Shown: positions 16,774 through 25,442 of the stretch, piece by piece
Layout: the number at the start of each line of letters is the position of its first letter
How positions within the stretch are numbered: position 1 is the stretch's first letter
NCBI RefSeq assembly: GCF_000524475.1
Contig: NZ_BAVQ01000002.1
Location: 1 to 64,000 of the forward strand
Direction of reading: 5' to 3'
Source of the DNA: Tomitella biformata AHU 1821
GTDB lineage: Bacteria; Actinomycetota; Actinomycetes; Mycobacteriales; Mycobacteriaceae
Length of the DNA stretch: 64,000 nt
Notes under the pieces: generated by a model
Told to the model about the DNA's origin: nothing
Databases searched by the model: none
What the model saw: only the letters and a program-made list of their open reading frames with translations
Translations under genes and position numbers: made by a program

Positions 16774-18435
16774 TCAGGAGGGCAGCACGATGGGGCGGTC
16801 CGCCGGAGTCCGAAACCGCAGACCAGGCACCAGGCCGGACGCAGGCGCCGTCTTGTCGCCGACGAACCAGTAGTCGGCCCGCACCGCGTCGGGCGTGATC
16901 TCGAAGACCAGGTAGCCGTGCCGGTCGAGGTCGACCGCCTTGATGTGCGGATTGGCCAGCTTGAGCGCCTCCTCCGCCGCGCGCGAGACCGGGTTGCCCT
17001 CCGGCAGGTCCAGCATGTCGTCGATGTTCGAGGACGTGATCGACGGCGCCACGTACTCCGTGCCCACCACCGCCCCGCCCGGGCGCCCCGGCTCCACCGG
17101 CACCTCGCAGGCCCAGCTGGAGTGGATGTCGCCGGTGAGGAACACGACGTTGTCGATCCCCGCGCCGGTCAACGCGTCGAACAGCCGCCGCCGCTCCGCG
17201 GGGTAGCCGTCCCACTGGTCGGTGTTGTACGGGATGCCGCCGCGGGGCAGGCCCGCCATCTTCGTCAGCGCCTCGGTGGCCTGCGGGTCCAGCGGCGGGA
17301 TCAGCACCGGGGTGATCATCACGGAGGTGCCGACGATCTTCCAGCGTGCGGCGGAGGTGGTCAGCCCGCCGACGAGCCAGTCGAACTGCGCGGCGCCGGT
17401 CATCGTGCGGTCCGGATCGTCCACCTGGCCCAGGCCCGACGGCTGCTTGTCCCGGTAGGTGCGCAGGTCCAGCATGCTCAGCTCGGCGAGGTTGCCGAAG
17501 CGCAGCGCCCGGTACAGATGCCCGCCGCCGTCGAGGGATTGCGGCCGGGTGGGCATCCACTCGAAGTAGGCCTGCGCCGACGCGGCCCGGCGCACCTGCC
17601 AGTCCCCCTCCGCCGGCTGGTGGTTCTCGGCGCCGTCGCGGGAGGCGTCGTTCGCAGACTCGTGGTCGTCCCAGGTGACGATGAACGGCACGCCCGCCCG
17701 CAGTTCCGCCAGGTCCGGGTCGGTGGCGTACTGGCCCATCCGGATCCGATAGTCCGCGAGCGTCACGATCTCGTGCGCCGGCTCGTGGTCGCGGATCGCC
17801 CCGGACTTGCCGGTGTAGCCGCCGCGCTCGTACTCGTAGATGAAGTCCCCGAGGTGCACCACCGCGTCCAGGTCCCCGCGTGCAGCCATGTGCCGGTAGG
17901 CCTCGAAGTACCCGGCCTCCCAGTTGCTGCAGGAGCACACCCCGAAGCGCAGCAGGTCCACGTCGGCGTTCGCGGCCGGGGCCGTGCGCGTGCGCCCGAC
18001 GCGCGAGACCGCCCCCACCGCCGGCCCATCCAGCACCCGGAAGCGGAAGAAGTAACCCGTCGCAGACTGCAGCCCGCGCACGTCGGCCTTCACGGTGTGA
18101 TCACGCGCGGGCGAGGCGCGGACAGTCCCCTGGGCCACCAGTTTCCTAAAGTCGTTGTCCGACGCCATCTCCCATGCCACGGTGCACGACGGCCCAATGC
18201 CGCTGCCGGGCGTCGCGTCCGGGCTGGGGGTGATGCGGGTCCACAGCACGACGCCGTCGGGTAGCGGGTCGCCGGAGCCGACGGAGTGCCGGAAGACCTC
18301 GACGTTCCCCGCCTCGATCCCAGTCGCGAATGCAGACCCTGCTCCGACGGCGCTGGTGAGCGTCACCGCGCCCGCGGCAACGGCGGAGGATTGGAGGAGT
18401 CGACGACGGCTGAAAGCTCGAGCTCTGGTGGTCAC
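16774..18435 (-). CDS. phoD: PhoD-type alkaline phosphatase/phosphodiesterase, Tat-exported
   Basis: 553 residues. The N-terminus has a twin-arginine signal (SRRRLLQSSAVAAGAVTL) followed by a cleavage region at SAFA. The N-terminal PhoD domain starts FRHSVGSGDPLPDGVVLWTR. The metallophosphatase core contains FGVCSCSNWEAGYFEAYRHM, HLGDFIYEYE, TWDDHE and FLTGDIHSSW, which hold the Ca/Fe ligands of PhoD enzymes. It should release phosphate from phosphodiesters and teichoic-acid-like polymers outside the membrane. It lies immediately upstream of the PAP2 gene. No Pho-box was recognised. Confidence 0.9.
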   Translation of the reverse strand: MTTRARAFSRRRLLQSSAVAAGAVTLTSAVGAGSAFATGIEAGNVEVFRHSVGSGDPLPDGVVLWTRITPSPDATPGSGIGPSCTVAWEMASDNDFRKLVAQGTVRASPARDHTVKADVRGLQSATGYFFRFRVLDGPAVGAVSRVGRTRTAPAANADVDLLRFGVCSCSNWEAGYFEAYRHMAARGDLDAVVHLGDFIYEYERGGYTGKSGAIRDHEPAHEIVTLADYRIRMGQYATDPDLAELRAGVPFIVTWDDHESANDASRDGAENHQPAEGDWQVRRAASAQAYFEWMPTRPQSLDGGGHLYRALRFGNLAELSMLDLRTYRDKQPSGLGQVDDPDRTMTGAAQFDWLVGGLTTSAARWKIVGTSVMITPVLIPPLDPQATEALTKMAGLPRGGIPYNTDQWDGYPAERRRLFDALTGAGIDNVVFLTGDIHSSWACEVPVEPGRPGGAVVGTEYVAPSITSSNIDDMLDLPEGNPVSRAAEEALKLANPHIKAVDLDRHGYLVFEITPDAVRADYWFVGDKTAPASGLVPGLRFRTPADRPIVLPS

Positions 18436-18645
18436 TAGTCCATTTCAACCTGCCGTCGCCCGATTCACGGCCCCGGATTCACGACTTTGCCGAGGTTTCT
18501 GCGAGAGTTCACCTGCGGCTCGCCTGGCGGTCAGGCCACGGCCACGCGCCTGCCACCCCGCCATTGCCAGCCCACCTTTCCCAGCCCTGCGCGAGAGTGC
18601 ACATCTGCAGGAGCACGTCGTGTGCATCCTCGAGGCTGGGCGCTG

Positions 18646-19164
18646 TCAGGCGGTGACAGTGAGCCCGTCGATGATCGCGTCGACGCCGTCGAGCATGTCG
18701 TGCGCATCCTGCTTGATCGTCACGGTGAGCTGCGCCAAGTGGTGGTTCTCACCATGCGTGCTCACCAGCAGCGTCGTGGTCACCCGCACCGCGAGGCCCT
18801 CCGCCTCATACGCGCCGCGCACGATCGCGCGCTGCCCATCGGCGCCCTCGTCGACGCGGGCCAGGTCCTCCTGCCAGCCGGGCAGACGACGGGCGTCAGT
18901 GATGAAGGACTGCAGCAGCCCGTCGACGTCCAACGGGCCGGCGACGGTGCTGTCGAACAGAACCGCGTTGGGCGACCAGCCACCCGACGCGCGATCGACC
19001 GCTGCCAACACCTGGCGGGCTCCGGGCACGACGCCGTCGCCCAGATCTGTCCAGCCCTCCGGCACAGGAATCGACGCGGCAGGCAGGCCCTCGCCCTCGG
19101 TCACCGGCGTGACGCCGGACTGCTGCAAGAACTCCTGGATGCCCGGCTCGTTGCTCTCGCTCAT
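18646..19164 (-). CDS. LpqN/LpqT-like domain protein without a lipobox
   Basis: 172 residues from the ATG at 19164, which has GGGAG four bases upstream. IPVPEGWTDLGDGVVPGARQ starts the domain, and VTTTLLVSTHGENHHLAQLT and then TVTIKQDAHDMLDGVDAIID close it; this is the LpqN-type pattern of Mycobacteriales. Unlike LpqN itself there is no signal peptide or lipidation Cys, so a cytoplasmic location is likely. Function unknown. It is divergent from the exonuclease gene at 19352. The 210 bases between it and phoD hold nothing I recognise. Confidence 0.65.
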   Translation of the reverse strand: MSESNEPGIQEFLQQSGVTPVTEGEGLPAASIPVPEGWTDLGDGVVPGARQVLAAVDRASGGWSPNAVLFDSTVAGPLDVDGLLQSFITDARRLPGWQEDLARVDEGADGQRAIVRGAYEAEGLAVRVTTTLLVSTHGENHHLAQLTVTIKQDAHDMLDGVDAIIDGLTVTA

Positions 19165-19351
19165 GACTCTCCCTCTCTGCGGTGTGCGGGGTCCAGTATC
19201 GCCGACGAGCGCCCGTGCGCGCCCCAGGACCCCACTAGCCTGGGCCCCTCTCGACATCGGCGAACGGGCCGATTCCAATTCGGCATTGGCTATCGTCGAC
19301 ATGCCGCGATTCATCAGGCACGGCTCGAAAACAAATGGGGGCGCAGCAGCA

Positions 19352-21100
19352 GTGTCGGTATTCAAGGCTTATGGCGCCACGGTGACGATCACCAGCCAGC
19401 ATCTCGTGATCGACCGCAATATGGTGGCCGCGCTGACGGCTGGTCGCCAGCAGTCCATCGGGCTGGGCGACATCGTGGGCTACCACGTCCAGGAGCCCGG
19501 CCGGCTCACAAATGGCTCGATCCAGCTCTCCGTCGGGGCACTCCGCCCGGCGCTGTCCGGGAATGCCGCAGCCGGGGACCCCCACTCCATGCTGTTCACC
19601 CGCAACCAGTCCGAGCAGATGCGGGCCCTGGCCGAGTACCTGCACCGCCTCGTCACGCACAACCGCCAACATCGGGCCCGCGCCAGCGAGCAGCCGCGGG
19701 CTCTCGCTCCTGTGCGCCAGATCGGCTCCGGCCCAAGCTTTGTCGGCTTCGACGTGGAGACCGCGAACCGTGCCCGGGGGAGTATCTGCGCCATCGGGCT
19801 CACCGTCGTCGAGAACGGCACCGCCACCGCCACCCACTCGTGGCTGTGCCAGCCGCCCGCCGGGCTGGACGGATTCGAGGCCCGCAACACCGGGGTCCAC
19901 GGCATCACGGCCCGCGACGTGATCGCGCAGCCCACGTTCCGCTCGCGGCTCGGCGACATGCTCAGCGTCGTCGGCGACCTGCCGTTGATCGCGCACAACG
20001 CGTCCTTCGACATCGGTGCGCTGCGCGAGGCGTCCGCCGCCGAGTACCAGTCCTGGCGCCCGCTCGCTTACGACTGCACCCTGCGCTGGTCCCGCCGCGA
20101 CCTCCCCGAGCTGCCCAATCACAAGCTGCCGACGGTGGCCGGGGCCCTCGGCGTCGACCTGCGCCAACACCATGACGCGGCCGCCGACGCCACCGCTGCG
20201 GCCGAGGTCGCATTGCGGCTGATGCAGCGCCAGGGCGCGGTGAGCGTCAACGACTACCTCGCAAAGCACCGGAGCGCCCTCGGCAGCGCCACCGTCGACG
20301 CGTCCACGCCGCCGCGAGACGCCCGTCCGCGAGCGGCACGCGCCGCCGCGGCTCCCGCGGCCCAAGCCAGAGCCCCTCGGGCGCTGACGGGCGCGGACCC
20401 TAGCCACTCGCTCTTCGGACACACCGTCGTCCTCACCGGAGCCGTCGGCAACATGGGCCGGGACGAGCTGTGGGCGCGAATCGCCGAGCGGGGCGCGACG
20501 CCCGCCAAGTCCGTCACCAAGACGACCAGCGTGCTCGTCGTCGGCTCCTGGCTCGACGCGGACGGCCAGCCGATCACGACGGGGAAGCTCGCCAAGGCGC
20601 GCGGCCTGATCGAGGCCGGCCAACCTCTGGCCATTCTCGACGCGGCGCAGTTCGCGGCGGTGCTCGCCGGCGACCGCCAGATCCCCCTCCCGAAGCTCCG
20701 CACCGCGCCCATCGACACCGCCATGACCCTCGCCAACCCCCGCCGAGTCAGCGCCGAGGACCGGGAGAATCCCCGGAAAATGGTGCGCAGCAAGCACATC
20801 GACGCGTGGGTTCCCGTGATCGACCAGCTCAAGCGCGACGGAAACCTCGAGGAGGCGCTGACGCTGCTCTTGGAGTGCGTCATCGTGGCCGAACGGGCCG
20901 AGAACTGCGTCGGCGGCGAGCCTGAGCCGGAGTGGACCCTGCAGGCGGGCATCGTCTACCGCAAGCAGCGGGACCACCGCGGGGAGGTCTCCGTGCTCCA
21001 GCGCTGGATCCGGCAAGCCCGGCGCAATGGCCTCACCGCGTCGCCAACCCATCCCGTGGTGGTGCGGCTGACCAAGGCGGAGGAGCTGCTAGGCCGCTAG
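19352..21100 (+). CDS. DnaQ-like 3'-5' exonuclease with BRCT domain and N-terminal DUF4429-like domain
   Basis: About 582 residues from the GTG at 19352; an ATG at 19301 is the alternative. Residues 1-90 resemble a DUF4429/PH-like domain (TVTITSQHLVIDRN, LTNGSIQLSV). The DEDDh exonuclease follows: FVGFDVETANRARGSICAIG, IAHNASFDIGAL and QHHDAAADATAAAEV supply the acidic and His residues. After a basic Ala/Arg linker, a BRCT domain (SLFGHTVVLTGAVGNMGRDE) similar to that of DNA ligase occurs near residue 350. The last 150 residues are helical and unrecognised. Probably a DNA repair or replication-associated nuclease. Confidence 0.75.
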   Translation: MSVFKAYGATVTITSQHLVIDRNMVAALTAGRQQSIGLGDIVGYHVQEPGRLTNGSIQLSVGALRPALSGNAAAGDPHSMLFTRNQSEQMRALAEYLHRLVTHNRQHRARASEQPRALAPVRQIGSGPSFVGFDVETANRARGSICAIGLTVVENGTATATHSWLCQPPAGLDGFEARNTGVHGITARDVIAQPTFRSRLGDMLSVVGDLPLIAHNASFDIGALREASAAEYQSWRPLAYDCTLRWSRRDLPELPNHKLPTVAGALGVDLRQHHDAAADATAAAEVALRLMQRQGAVSVNDYLAKHRSALGSATVDASTPPRDARPRAARAAAAPAAQARAPRALTGADPSHSLFGHTVVLTGAVGNMGRDELWARIAERGATPAKSVTKTTSVLVVGSWLDADGQPITTGKLAKARGLIEAGQPLAILDAAQFAAVLAGDRQIPLPKLRTAPIDTAMTLANPRRVSAEDRENPRKMVRSKHIDAWVPVIDQLKRDGNLEEALTLLLECVIVAERAENCVGGEPEPEWTLQAGIVYRKQRDHRGEVSVLQRWIRQARRNGLTASPTHPVVVRLTKAEELLGR

Positions 21101-21137
21101 CTGGCGGAGGGCTTCGCGTAGGGCACGGCCTGGACGG

Positions 21138-21710
21138 CTACTTCCGCGCCGCCGCCTTCGCGGCCTTCTTGAACTCTCGCACCTCGCGCAGCGACTGCTG
21201 GTCGACGACGTCCGCGATCGAGCGGTGCGAGCCCGCCTCGCCATAGTCCCCGGCCGCCGCGCGCCAGCCGTCGGGCTCCACGCCGAGTTGCTTGCCGAGC
21301 AGCGCCAGGAAGATGCGGGCCTTCTGGTCTCCGTAGCCGGGCAGCGCCTTGAGCCTCTTGAGGACCTCGCGCCCGTCCGGGTCCCCGTCCGTCCAGACGC
21401 CCTCGGCCCGGCCCTCGTAGTGCTCCACGAGGTGTAGGCACAGACCTTGGATCCGTTTGGCCATCGAGCCAGGGAAGCGGTGCACGGCTGGGGTCGTCGC
21501 GCACATCGCGGCGAACGGCTCGGGGTCCGCGGCGGCGATCGCCCGCACGTCGAACCCGCCCATCCGGTCCGCGATCTTCTTCGGGCCGCTGAACGCGTTC
21601 TCCATCGGCACCTGCTGGTCCAGCAGCATGCCGGTGAGCAGTGCGGCCGGGTTGTCCGCCAGGAGCGCGTCCGCCGCGGGGTCCTGGGCCAGGCACAGAT
21701 TGTGGGTCAT
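21138..21710 (-). CDS. HhH-GPD-type base-excision repair family protein
   Basis: 190 residues from the ATG at 21710, with GGAG six bases before it. LLTGMLLDQQVPMENAFSGP and the helix-hairpin-helix region LKALPGYGDQKARIFLALLG mark the small HhH-GPD protein family (TIGR03252-type) common in actinobacteria. The usual catalytic Lys of bifunctional glycosylases is not evident, so the activity is uncertain: it may be a mono-functional glycosylase or a non-catalytic damage binder. A basic tail (FKKAAKAAARK) may aid DNA binding. It converges with the exonuclease-BRCT gene. Confidence 0.75.
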   Translation of the reverse strand: MTHNLCLAQDPAADALLADNPAALLTGMLLDQQVPMENAFSGPKKIADRMGGFDVRAIAAADPEPFAAMCATTPAVHRFPGSMAKRIQGLCLHLVEHYEGRAEGVWTDGDPDGREVLKRLKALPGYGDQKARIFLALLGKQLGVEPDGWRAAAGDYGEAGSHRSIADVVDQQSLREVREFKKAAKAAARK

Positions 21711-21807
21711 CGCGGGCTCCTCGTTTAGTACGGCATGCGAGTGGCACTGGCGATCGGCCACTCGGGGGCGTAGTCGCATTGTCCTCCCCGAACCCGGCCA
21801 GGCGAAG

Positions 21808-21874
21808 AAATCCTCCACTCTTGACCCCTGGATTGCCGATTATCGGCAATCCTGCCGGTGAGAGTGGAGGATTT
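21808..21874. terminator. Compound hairpin, probable bidirectional terminator downstream of ccdA
   Basis: The outer arms AAATCCTCCACTCT (21808-21821) and AGAGTGGAGGATTT (21861-21874) are perfect complements. Inside them is a separate 11+1+11 palindrome, GGATTGCCGAT-T-ATCGGCAATCC (21830-21852). T-rich ends flank both sides. It sits two bases past the ccdA stop, so it should end that transcript. Confidence 0.7.
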
Positions 21875-21876
21875 TT

Positions 21877-22716
21877 TCACATCTCCCGGCGGCTCTCGGC
21901 CCGCCGGCGGCGCATGGCGTTCGCCGCGACGGCCAGCGCGGCGAGGAGCAGCGCCCCGATGATCAGCGCGGCGTCCGGGACCGTGTCCGCGATGCCGCCC
22001 AGCCACACCTGTAATGAGAACTGCTCGTCGACGCCCATCGCGCCGCCGAGGTTCGCCGTGCCGTCGGTGAGCAGAAACAGCAGGCCGATGCCGATGAACA
22101 GCAGCCCCGAGACCAGCGAGGTCGTGTGCGTGGTGAACCGGCCGATCGTGATCTCGCGACCCCGTAGCCAGCGCTTATTGCCCAGGTCGAAGCGCTCCCA
22201 CAGCAGGGCCAGCACGAACAGCGGCAGCGCCATGCCGAACGCGTAGACCGCCATAAGCAGCCCGCCATAGCTGGCCTGGCCACCGGCGATCGCGACGGTG
22301 AGCACGCTGCCGAGCAGCGGACCGGAGCAAAAGCCCGCGAGGCCGTAGACCGCGCCGAGCGCAAACACCGACGCCGTGCCGGAGACCTTGATCGCGCCCG
22401 AGGCCCGCTGGGCGGGGGCGAACGCGAAGCCCTTGCCGAGGATCGACATCGCGCCCAGGCCGATCAGCACCACTCCGCCGACGGTGGTGGCAATGCCCCG
22501 GTACTGCGTGAGCACCGAGCCGATCGCGCCCACGCCCGCGCCCAGCGGCACCAGCACCACGGCGAGGCCGAGCCAGAACACCGCGGTGCGGGCGAGCAGC
22601 CGGCCCACATTGTCGAAGGCGTACGCGAAGAACGACGGCAGCAGCAGCGCGGAGCACGGGCTGACCAGCGACAAGATGCCGCCGAAAAGCGCGCCGAGCA
22701 GGCCGATGTCCGTCAT
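21877..22716 (-). CDS. ccdA: CcdA/DsbD-like membrane thiol-disulfide transporter
   Basis: 279 residues with about six to eight membrane segments. The redox cysteines are in LVSPCSALLLPSFFAY near the N-terminus and GLAGFCSGPLLGS mid-protein, the usual pair in CcdA proteins, which pass reducing electrons from cytoplasmic thioredoxin across the membrane. The N-terminal start overlaps the stop of the DsbA-like gene (TGATG), so the two are coupled. A C-terminal tail RRRRAESRREM stays cytoplasmic. It likely keeps the DsbA-like protein, or another exported thiol protein, reduced. Confidence 0.82.
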   Translation of the reverse strand: MTDIGLLGALFGGILSLVSPCSALLLPSFFAYAFDNVGRLLARTAVFWLGLAVVLVPLGAGVGAIGSVLTQYRGIATTVGGVVLIGLGAMSILGKGFAFAPAQRASGAIKVSGTASVFALGAVYGLAGFCSGPLLGSVLTVAIAGGQASYGGLLMAVYAFGMALPLFVLALLWERFDLGNKRWLRGREITIGRFTTHTTSLVSGLLFIGIGLLFLLTDGTANLGGAMGVDEQFSLQVWLGGIADTVPDAALIIGALLLAALAVAANAMRRRRAESRREM

Positions 22717-23459
22717 CAGTCCTGTGCCTTCAGGAGATCATCAATCACCTGGGTGAACAGCGTCGTCGGCTGCGCACCGATCATCGGGTGCCCGTTCAAG
22801 GAGAACGACGGCGTGCTGACCACCCCCATCGCCTGCGCCGCCGCGGCATCGCTCCAGATCGCGTCGTCGAATTTCTCGCTCGCCGCGTCGCGGTCGAACT
22901 GGTCCAGGTCGGGGATGCCCACCTGCTCGGCGAACCCGCGCAGCGCGGCCGGGTTCAGATCCGCATGCCCCGAGGCGGGCGCGGCGGCGAAGACCGCGGT
23001 GTTGAACTCCCAGAACATGCCCTGCTCGGCGGCGGCGCGCCCGGCGCGGGCCGCGACGAGCGACTGCTCGCCGAAGATCGGCATGTCCCGCCACTCGATG
23101 CGCAGCGTGCCCTCGTCGACATACTTCTGGACCAACTCCGGCTCGGTGTCCCGGCTGAACTTGGCGCAGAACGGGCACCGGTAGTCCGAGTACTCCACCA
23201 GCGTCAAGGGAGCGTCGACGGCTCCGATCGCGAGGGGGTCGCCGTCGACCCGGTGGGCGAGGTCTCCCAGCGGCCCCATCGCGGCGAGCGGACTCTCCTC
23301 GACGATCACCGCCGGGTTCGCGGATTCGGGCTCGTCGCCGGAGTCCACTGCCAGGTAGATGCCGAATCCCGCCGCGATCGCCACCAGCACGGCCACGATG
23401 ATCATTTCCACGCGGAATCGTTTCGATGCCGGCTGCCGTTGTTCTGGCGCTGAGCTCAC
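22716..23459 (-). CDS. Membrane-anchored DsbA-family thioredoxin-like protein
   Basis: About 247 residues from the GTG at 23459 (GGAG six bases upstream). An N-terminal anchor (MIIVAVLVAIAAGFGIYLAV) is followed by the thioredoxin domain with the active site YRCPFCAKF near residue 110 and the cis-Pro region STPSFSLNG near 215. This layout is that of mycobacterial DsbA/Rv2969c-type proteins, which oxidise or isomerise disulfides in exported proteins. It is first in the dsbA-ccdA pair, whose promoter carries a 21-bp palindrome (23527-23547). Confidence 0.82.
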   Translation of the reverse strand: MSSAPEQRQPASKRFRVEMIIVAVLVAIAAGFGIYLAVDSGDEPESANPAVIVEESPLAAMGPLGDLAHRVDGDPLAIGAVDAPLTLVEYSDYRCPFCAKFSRDTEPELVQKYVDEGTLRIEWRDMPIFGEQSLVAARAGRAAAEQGMFWEFNTAVFAAAPASGHADLNPAALRGFAEQVGIPDLDQFDRDAASEKFDDAIWSDAAAAQAMGVVSTPSFSLNGHPMIGAQPTTLFTQVIDDLLKAQD

Positions 23460-23526
23460 CTGAGTCTCCGATCCTGGTCTGTGAAGGCGCAAAAGGCATC
23501 GTTCCGCGCAGCGCGGCCGCCCATCA

Positions 23527-23547
23527 ACTACTATGCAGCATAGTAGT
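23527..23547. promoter_or_regulatory. BlaI/MecI-type operator in the dsbA-like / membrane-protein divergent promoter
   Basis: ACTACTATGC-A-GCATAGTAGT is a perfect 10+1+10 palindrome. BlaI/MecI repressors bind dyads of the TACTA-TAGTA type. A BlaI gene lies 1.5 kb away (24995-25351), but no such site is seen in front of that gene. The palindrome lies between the dsbA-ccdA pair and the divergent CPVC membrane protein, so both should be controlled. Confidence 0.75.
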
Positions 23548-23581
23548 AAATTCTCCGAAACGTTGAGGTGAGGGCATCACG

Positions 23582-24085
23582 ATGGCGACCAGATTCCCAT
23601 TTTCCTGGGGCCGAGCACTCTTTGCCGCCGCGGTCACGGCCCTGGCCATCGGTATCCCGACCGACATCATCGCCAACCCCCTGTTCGGCAGGGAGATCCC
23701 CGTGCGCTGGTGGGAGTACCCGGTGTTCGGGGTGACGGTCCTGCTGACCGCAGCGTGGTTCGGCATCCAGACCCGGCCGTCGGTCAAGAACTCCGGCGCG
23801 GTCCCCACCACCGGCGCGGTGCTCGCGTTCCTGGCGGTGGGCTGTCCGGTGTGCAACAAGCTGGTGCTCCTGGCGATCGGCACCTCTGGCGCGATGGGCT
23901 TCTGGGCACCGCTGCAGCCGGTGGTCGCAGCCGCCTCAGTGGTGCTGATGGCGGGGGCAGTGGCCTACCGGTGGCGCCGGCGGGACTGCGGGGACGCCTG
24001 CGCGGGCGACACCTGCTCGGTCAGCCGCCCAAATCTCAACCGCCCAGCCACACGCACAGCAAAGTCGCGCCCAACGCCATCGTGA
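23582..24085 (+). CDS. Small membrane protein with a conserved GCPVC motif
   Basis: 167 residues with about four membrane segments (residues 11-31, 44-62, 80-110, 118-135). LAVGCPVCNKLVLLAIGTSG places a CxxC pair at the membrane, suggesting thiol or metal redox chemistry. The tail is rich in Cys (RRDCGDACAGDTC) and faces the cytoplasm or exterior. I recall similar proteins beside CcdA and BlaI/M56 genes in actinomycetes but know no function. It diverges from the DsbA gene and shares the BlaI-type operator. Its last 50 bases overlap the end of the convergent M56 gene. Confidence 0.7.
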   Translation: MATRFPFSWGRALFAAAVTALAIGIPTDIIANPLFGREIPVRWWEYPVFGVTVLLTAAWFGIQTRPSVKNSGAVPTTGAVLAFLAVGCPVCNKLVLLAIGTSGAMGFWAPLQPVVAAASVVLMAGAVAYRWRRRDCGDACAGDTCSVSRPNLNRPATRTAKSRPTPS

Positions 24086-24998
24086 GCACGGAGACCAGCA
24101 CCGGGGCCAGCGAGACCGTGATCGCCAGCGGGTAGTCCGCGGCGGCCAGCAGCCGCTGGCGGCGCGTCGGCCCCGTCGTGAGCCAGCACAGCCGAGCGTT
24201 CACGGCATCCCGGGACATCGCCAGCGCCGACTGCGGCGCCCCGGCGGCGGGGCTGGCCGACTGCAGCGCCAACAGGGCGGAGCCCACCGCGTCGGCGCCC
24301 CAGCGGTCGGCCGCCCGGTGGTCGGCGGCGAACTCGACGAGGGTGCGCAGCGCGTCGGGCGCCTGCCGGCACAACGGGACGAACGGCAGTGCCGCGGCGA
24401 GAGACTCCGCGACCACGACGATCAGGTGGTGCCGGCCTCGCAGGTGCGCCTCCTCATGGTCCAGGACGGCCTGCAGTTGCCGGTGGTCCAAGAGGCCGAT
24501 GTCGCCGCTGGCCACGATCGTGCCGCAGTGCGCACCCCCGACGCTGTAGAAGACGGCGTCCGGCGCGCCCAGCCGCAGCACCTCGATGCCCCGGTGCGCC
24601 CCCGCCGGCTCGCCGAGCAGGCGCAGCATCCGCAGGTGCTCTGCGCTCCACGCGCGGTGGCGGCGCAGCCTGCGCGCGACCACCACGAGGACGTGGACCA
24701 GCACCGCGGCGAGCACCAGCGTGAGCACCACCTGGACGCTCTCGAGCCAGGGCAGGGCGCGATCCTCCTGGATCCGGCCCACGCACGCGCTCGCCGCAGT
24801 GAGGAAGTTCCGGCCAGGCCGCAGGAACAGCGCGGCGGGGACTGCGACCAGCGCGGCGAGGAAGGCCCCGATAGAGCCGAGCCAAGCCGCCATCGCGAGC
24901 CGCGGGTTCAGCCCGGGCGCCACGGTGACCTGGAGGTATCGAGGTGCCCCATAGCCGATGACGACGACGGCCAGCAGTAGGCCGGCGGCCAGGATCAT
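24036..24998 (-). CDS. M56-family (BlaR1/MecR1-like) membrane metallopeptidase
   Basis: 320 residues. Three or four membrane segments (residues 1-20, 36-60, 87-108, 290-315) surround a cytoplasmic zinc-protease domain with the motif LDHEEAHLRGRHHL; His, Glu and His are the zinc/catalytic residues. Unlike BlaR1 and MecR1 there is no penicillin-binding sensor domain at the end. The start overlaps the BlaI stop by four bases. In the known systems the peptidase destroys the BlaI repressor after a signal; here the signal is unknown, perhaps redox. Confidence 0.83.
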   Translation of the reverse strand: MILAAGLLLAVVVIGYGAPRYLQVTVAPGLNPRLAMAAWLGSIGAFLAALVAVPAALFLRPGRNFLTAASACVGRIQEDRALPWLESVQVVLTLVLAAVLVHVLVVVARRLRRHRAWSAEHLRMLRLLGEPAGAHRGIEVLRLGAPDAVFYSVGGAHCGTIVASGDIGLLDHRQLQAVLDHEEAHLRGRHHLIVVVAESLAAALPFVPLCRQAPDALRTLVEFAADHRAADRWGADAVGSALLALQSASPAAGAPQSALAMSRDAVNARLCWLTTGPTRRQRLLAAADYPLAITVSLAPVLVSVLTMALGATLLCVWLGG

Positions 24999-25351
24999 CG
25001 CTGGGCCTTGCGGGCCGCGCGGCGCAGAAACTGCGACTCCTCGGGAGTCGCCGATTGCGCAAAGTGCAGCAGCACCCGCTCCGGGTCACCGCTGGTGTTG
25101 AGGACCTCGCGCAGCAGCTCCGCACCCAGCTCTGAGCGGGACTTCGCCGCCCGGTAGGCGTAAGCACGGCCGTCGCGGTCGCGATCGGCGAGGCCCTTGG
25201 TGTGGAGGTTGTCGAGGACGGTCATCACCGTCGTGTAGGCGAGCGGACGGGCCGGGTCGATCCGGCCCATCACCTCGCGCACCCGCAGCGGCGCGGCCGC
25301 AGACCACAAGACGTCCATCACCGCGGCCTCGAGGTCACCGAGTCTGAGCAT
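24995..25351 (-). CDS. BlaI/MecI-family transcriptional repressor
   Basis: 118 residues from the ATG at 25351; an upstream start exists but adds a poor basic tail. LRLGDLEAAVMDVLWSAAAP begins the winged helix, and YTTVMTVLDNLHTKGLADRD is the recognition part. The C-terminal half (RSELGAELLREVLNTSGDPE) forms the dimerisation and protease-cleavage region. Operon with the M56 peptidase (4-base overlap), as in most actinobacteria. No TACTA-type site is seen upstream of this gene, whereas one lies at 23527-23547. Confidence 0.87.
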   Translation of the reverse strand: MLRLGDLEAAVMDVLWSAAAPLRVREVMGRIDPARPLAYTTVMTVLDNLHTKGLADRDRDGRAYAYRAAKSRSELGAELLREVLNTSGDPERVLLHFAQSATPEESQFLRRAARKAQR

Positions 25352-25442
25352 GGGGCGGCCTTTCGGATCGACGGGTCGCGCCCATCGTATCCGGTGCCGG
25401 CTCCGGACCAAGAGGCCGTGAATGCGGCCGGTGGATTAAAGG

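Noticed and set aside
21808-21874. Possible miniature transposon (inverted terminal repeats)
   Set aside because: No target-site duplication is evident and no second copy is in the window; position directly after ccdA fits a terminator better.
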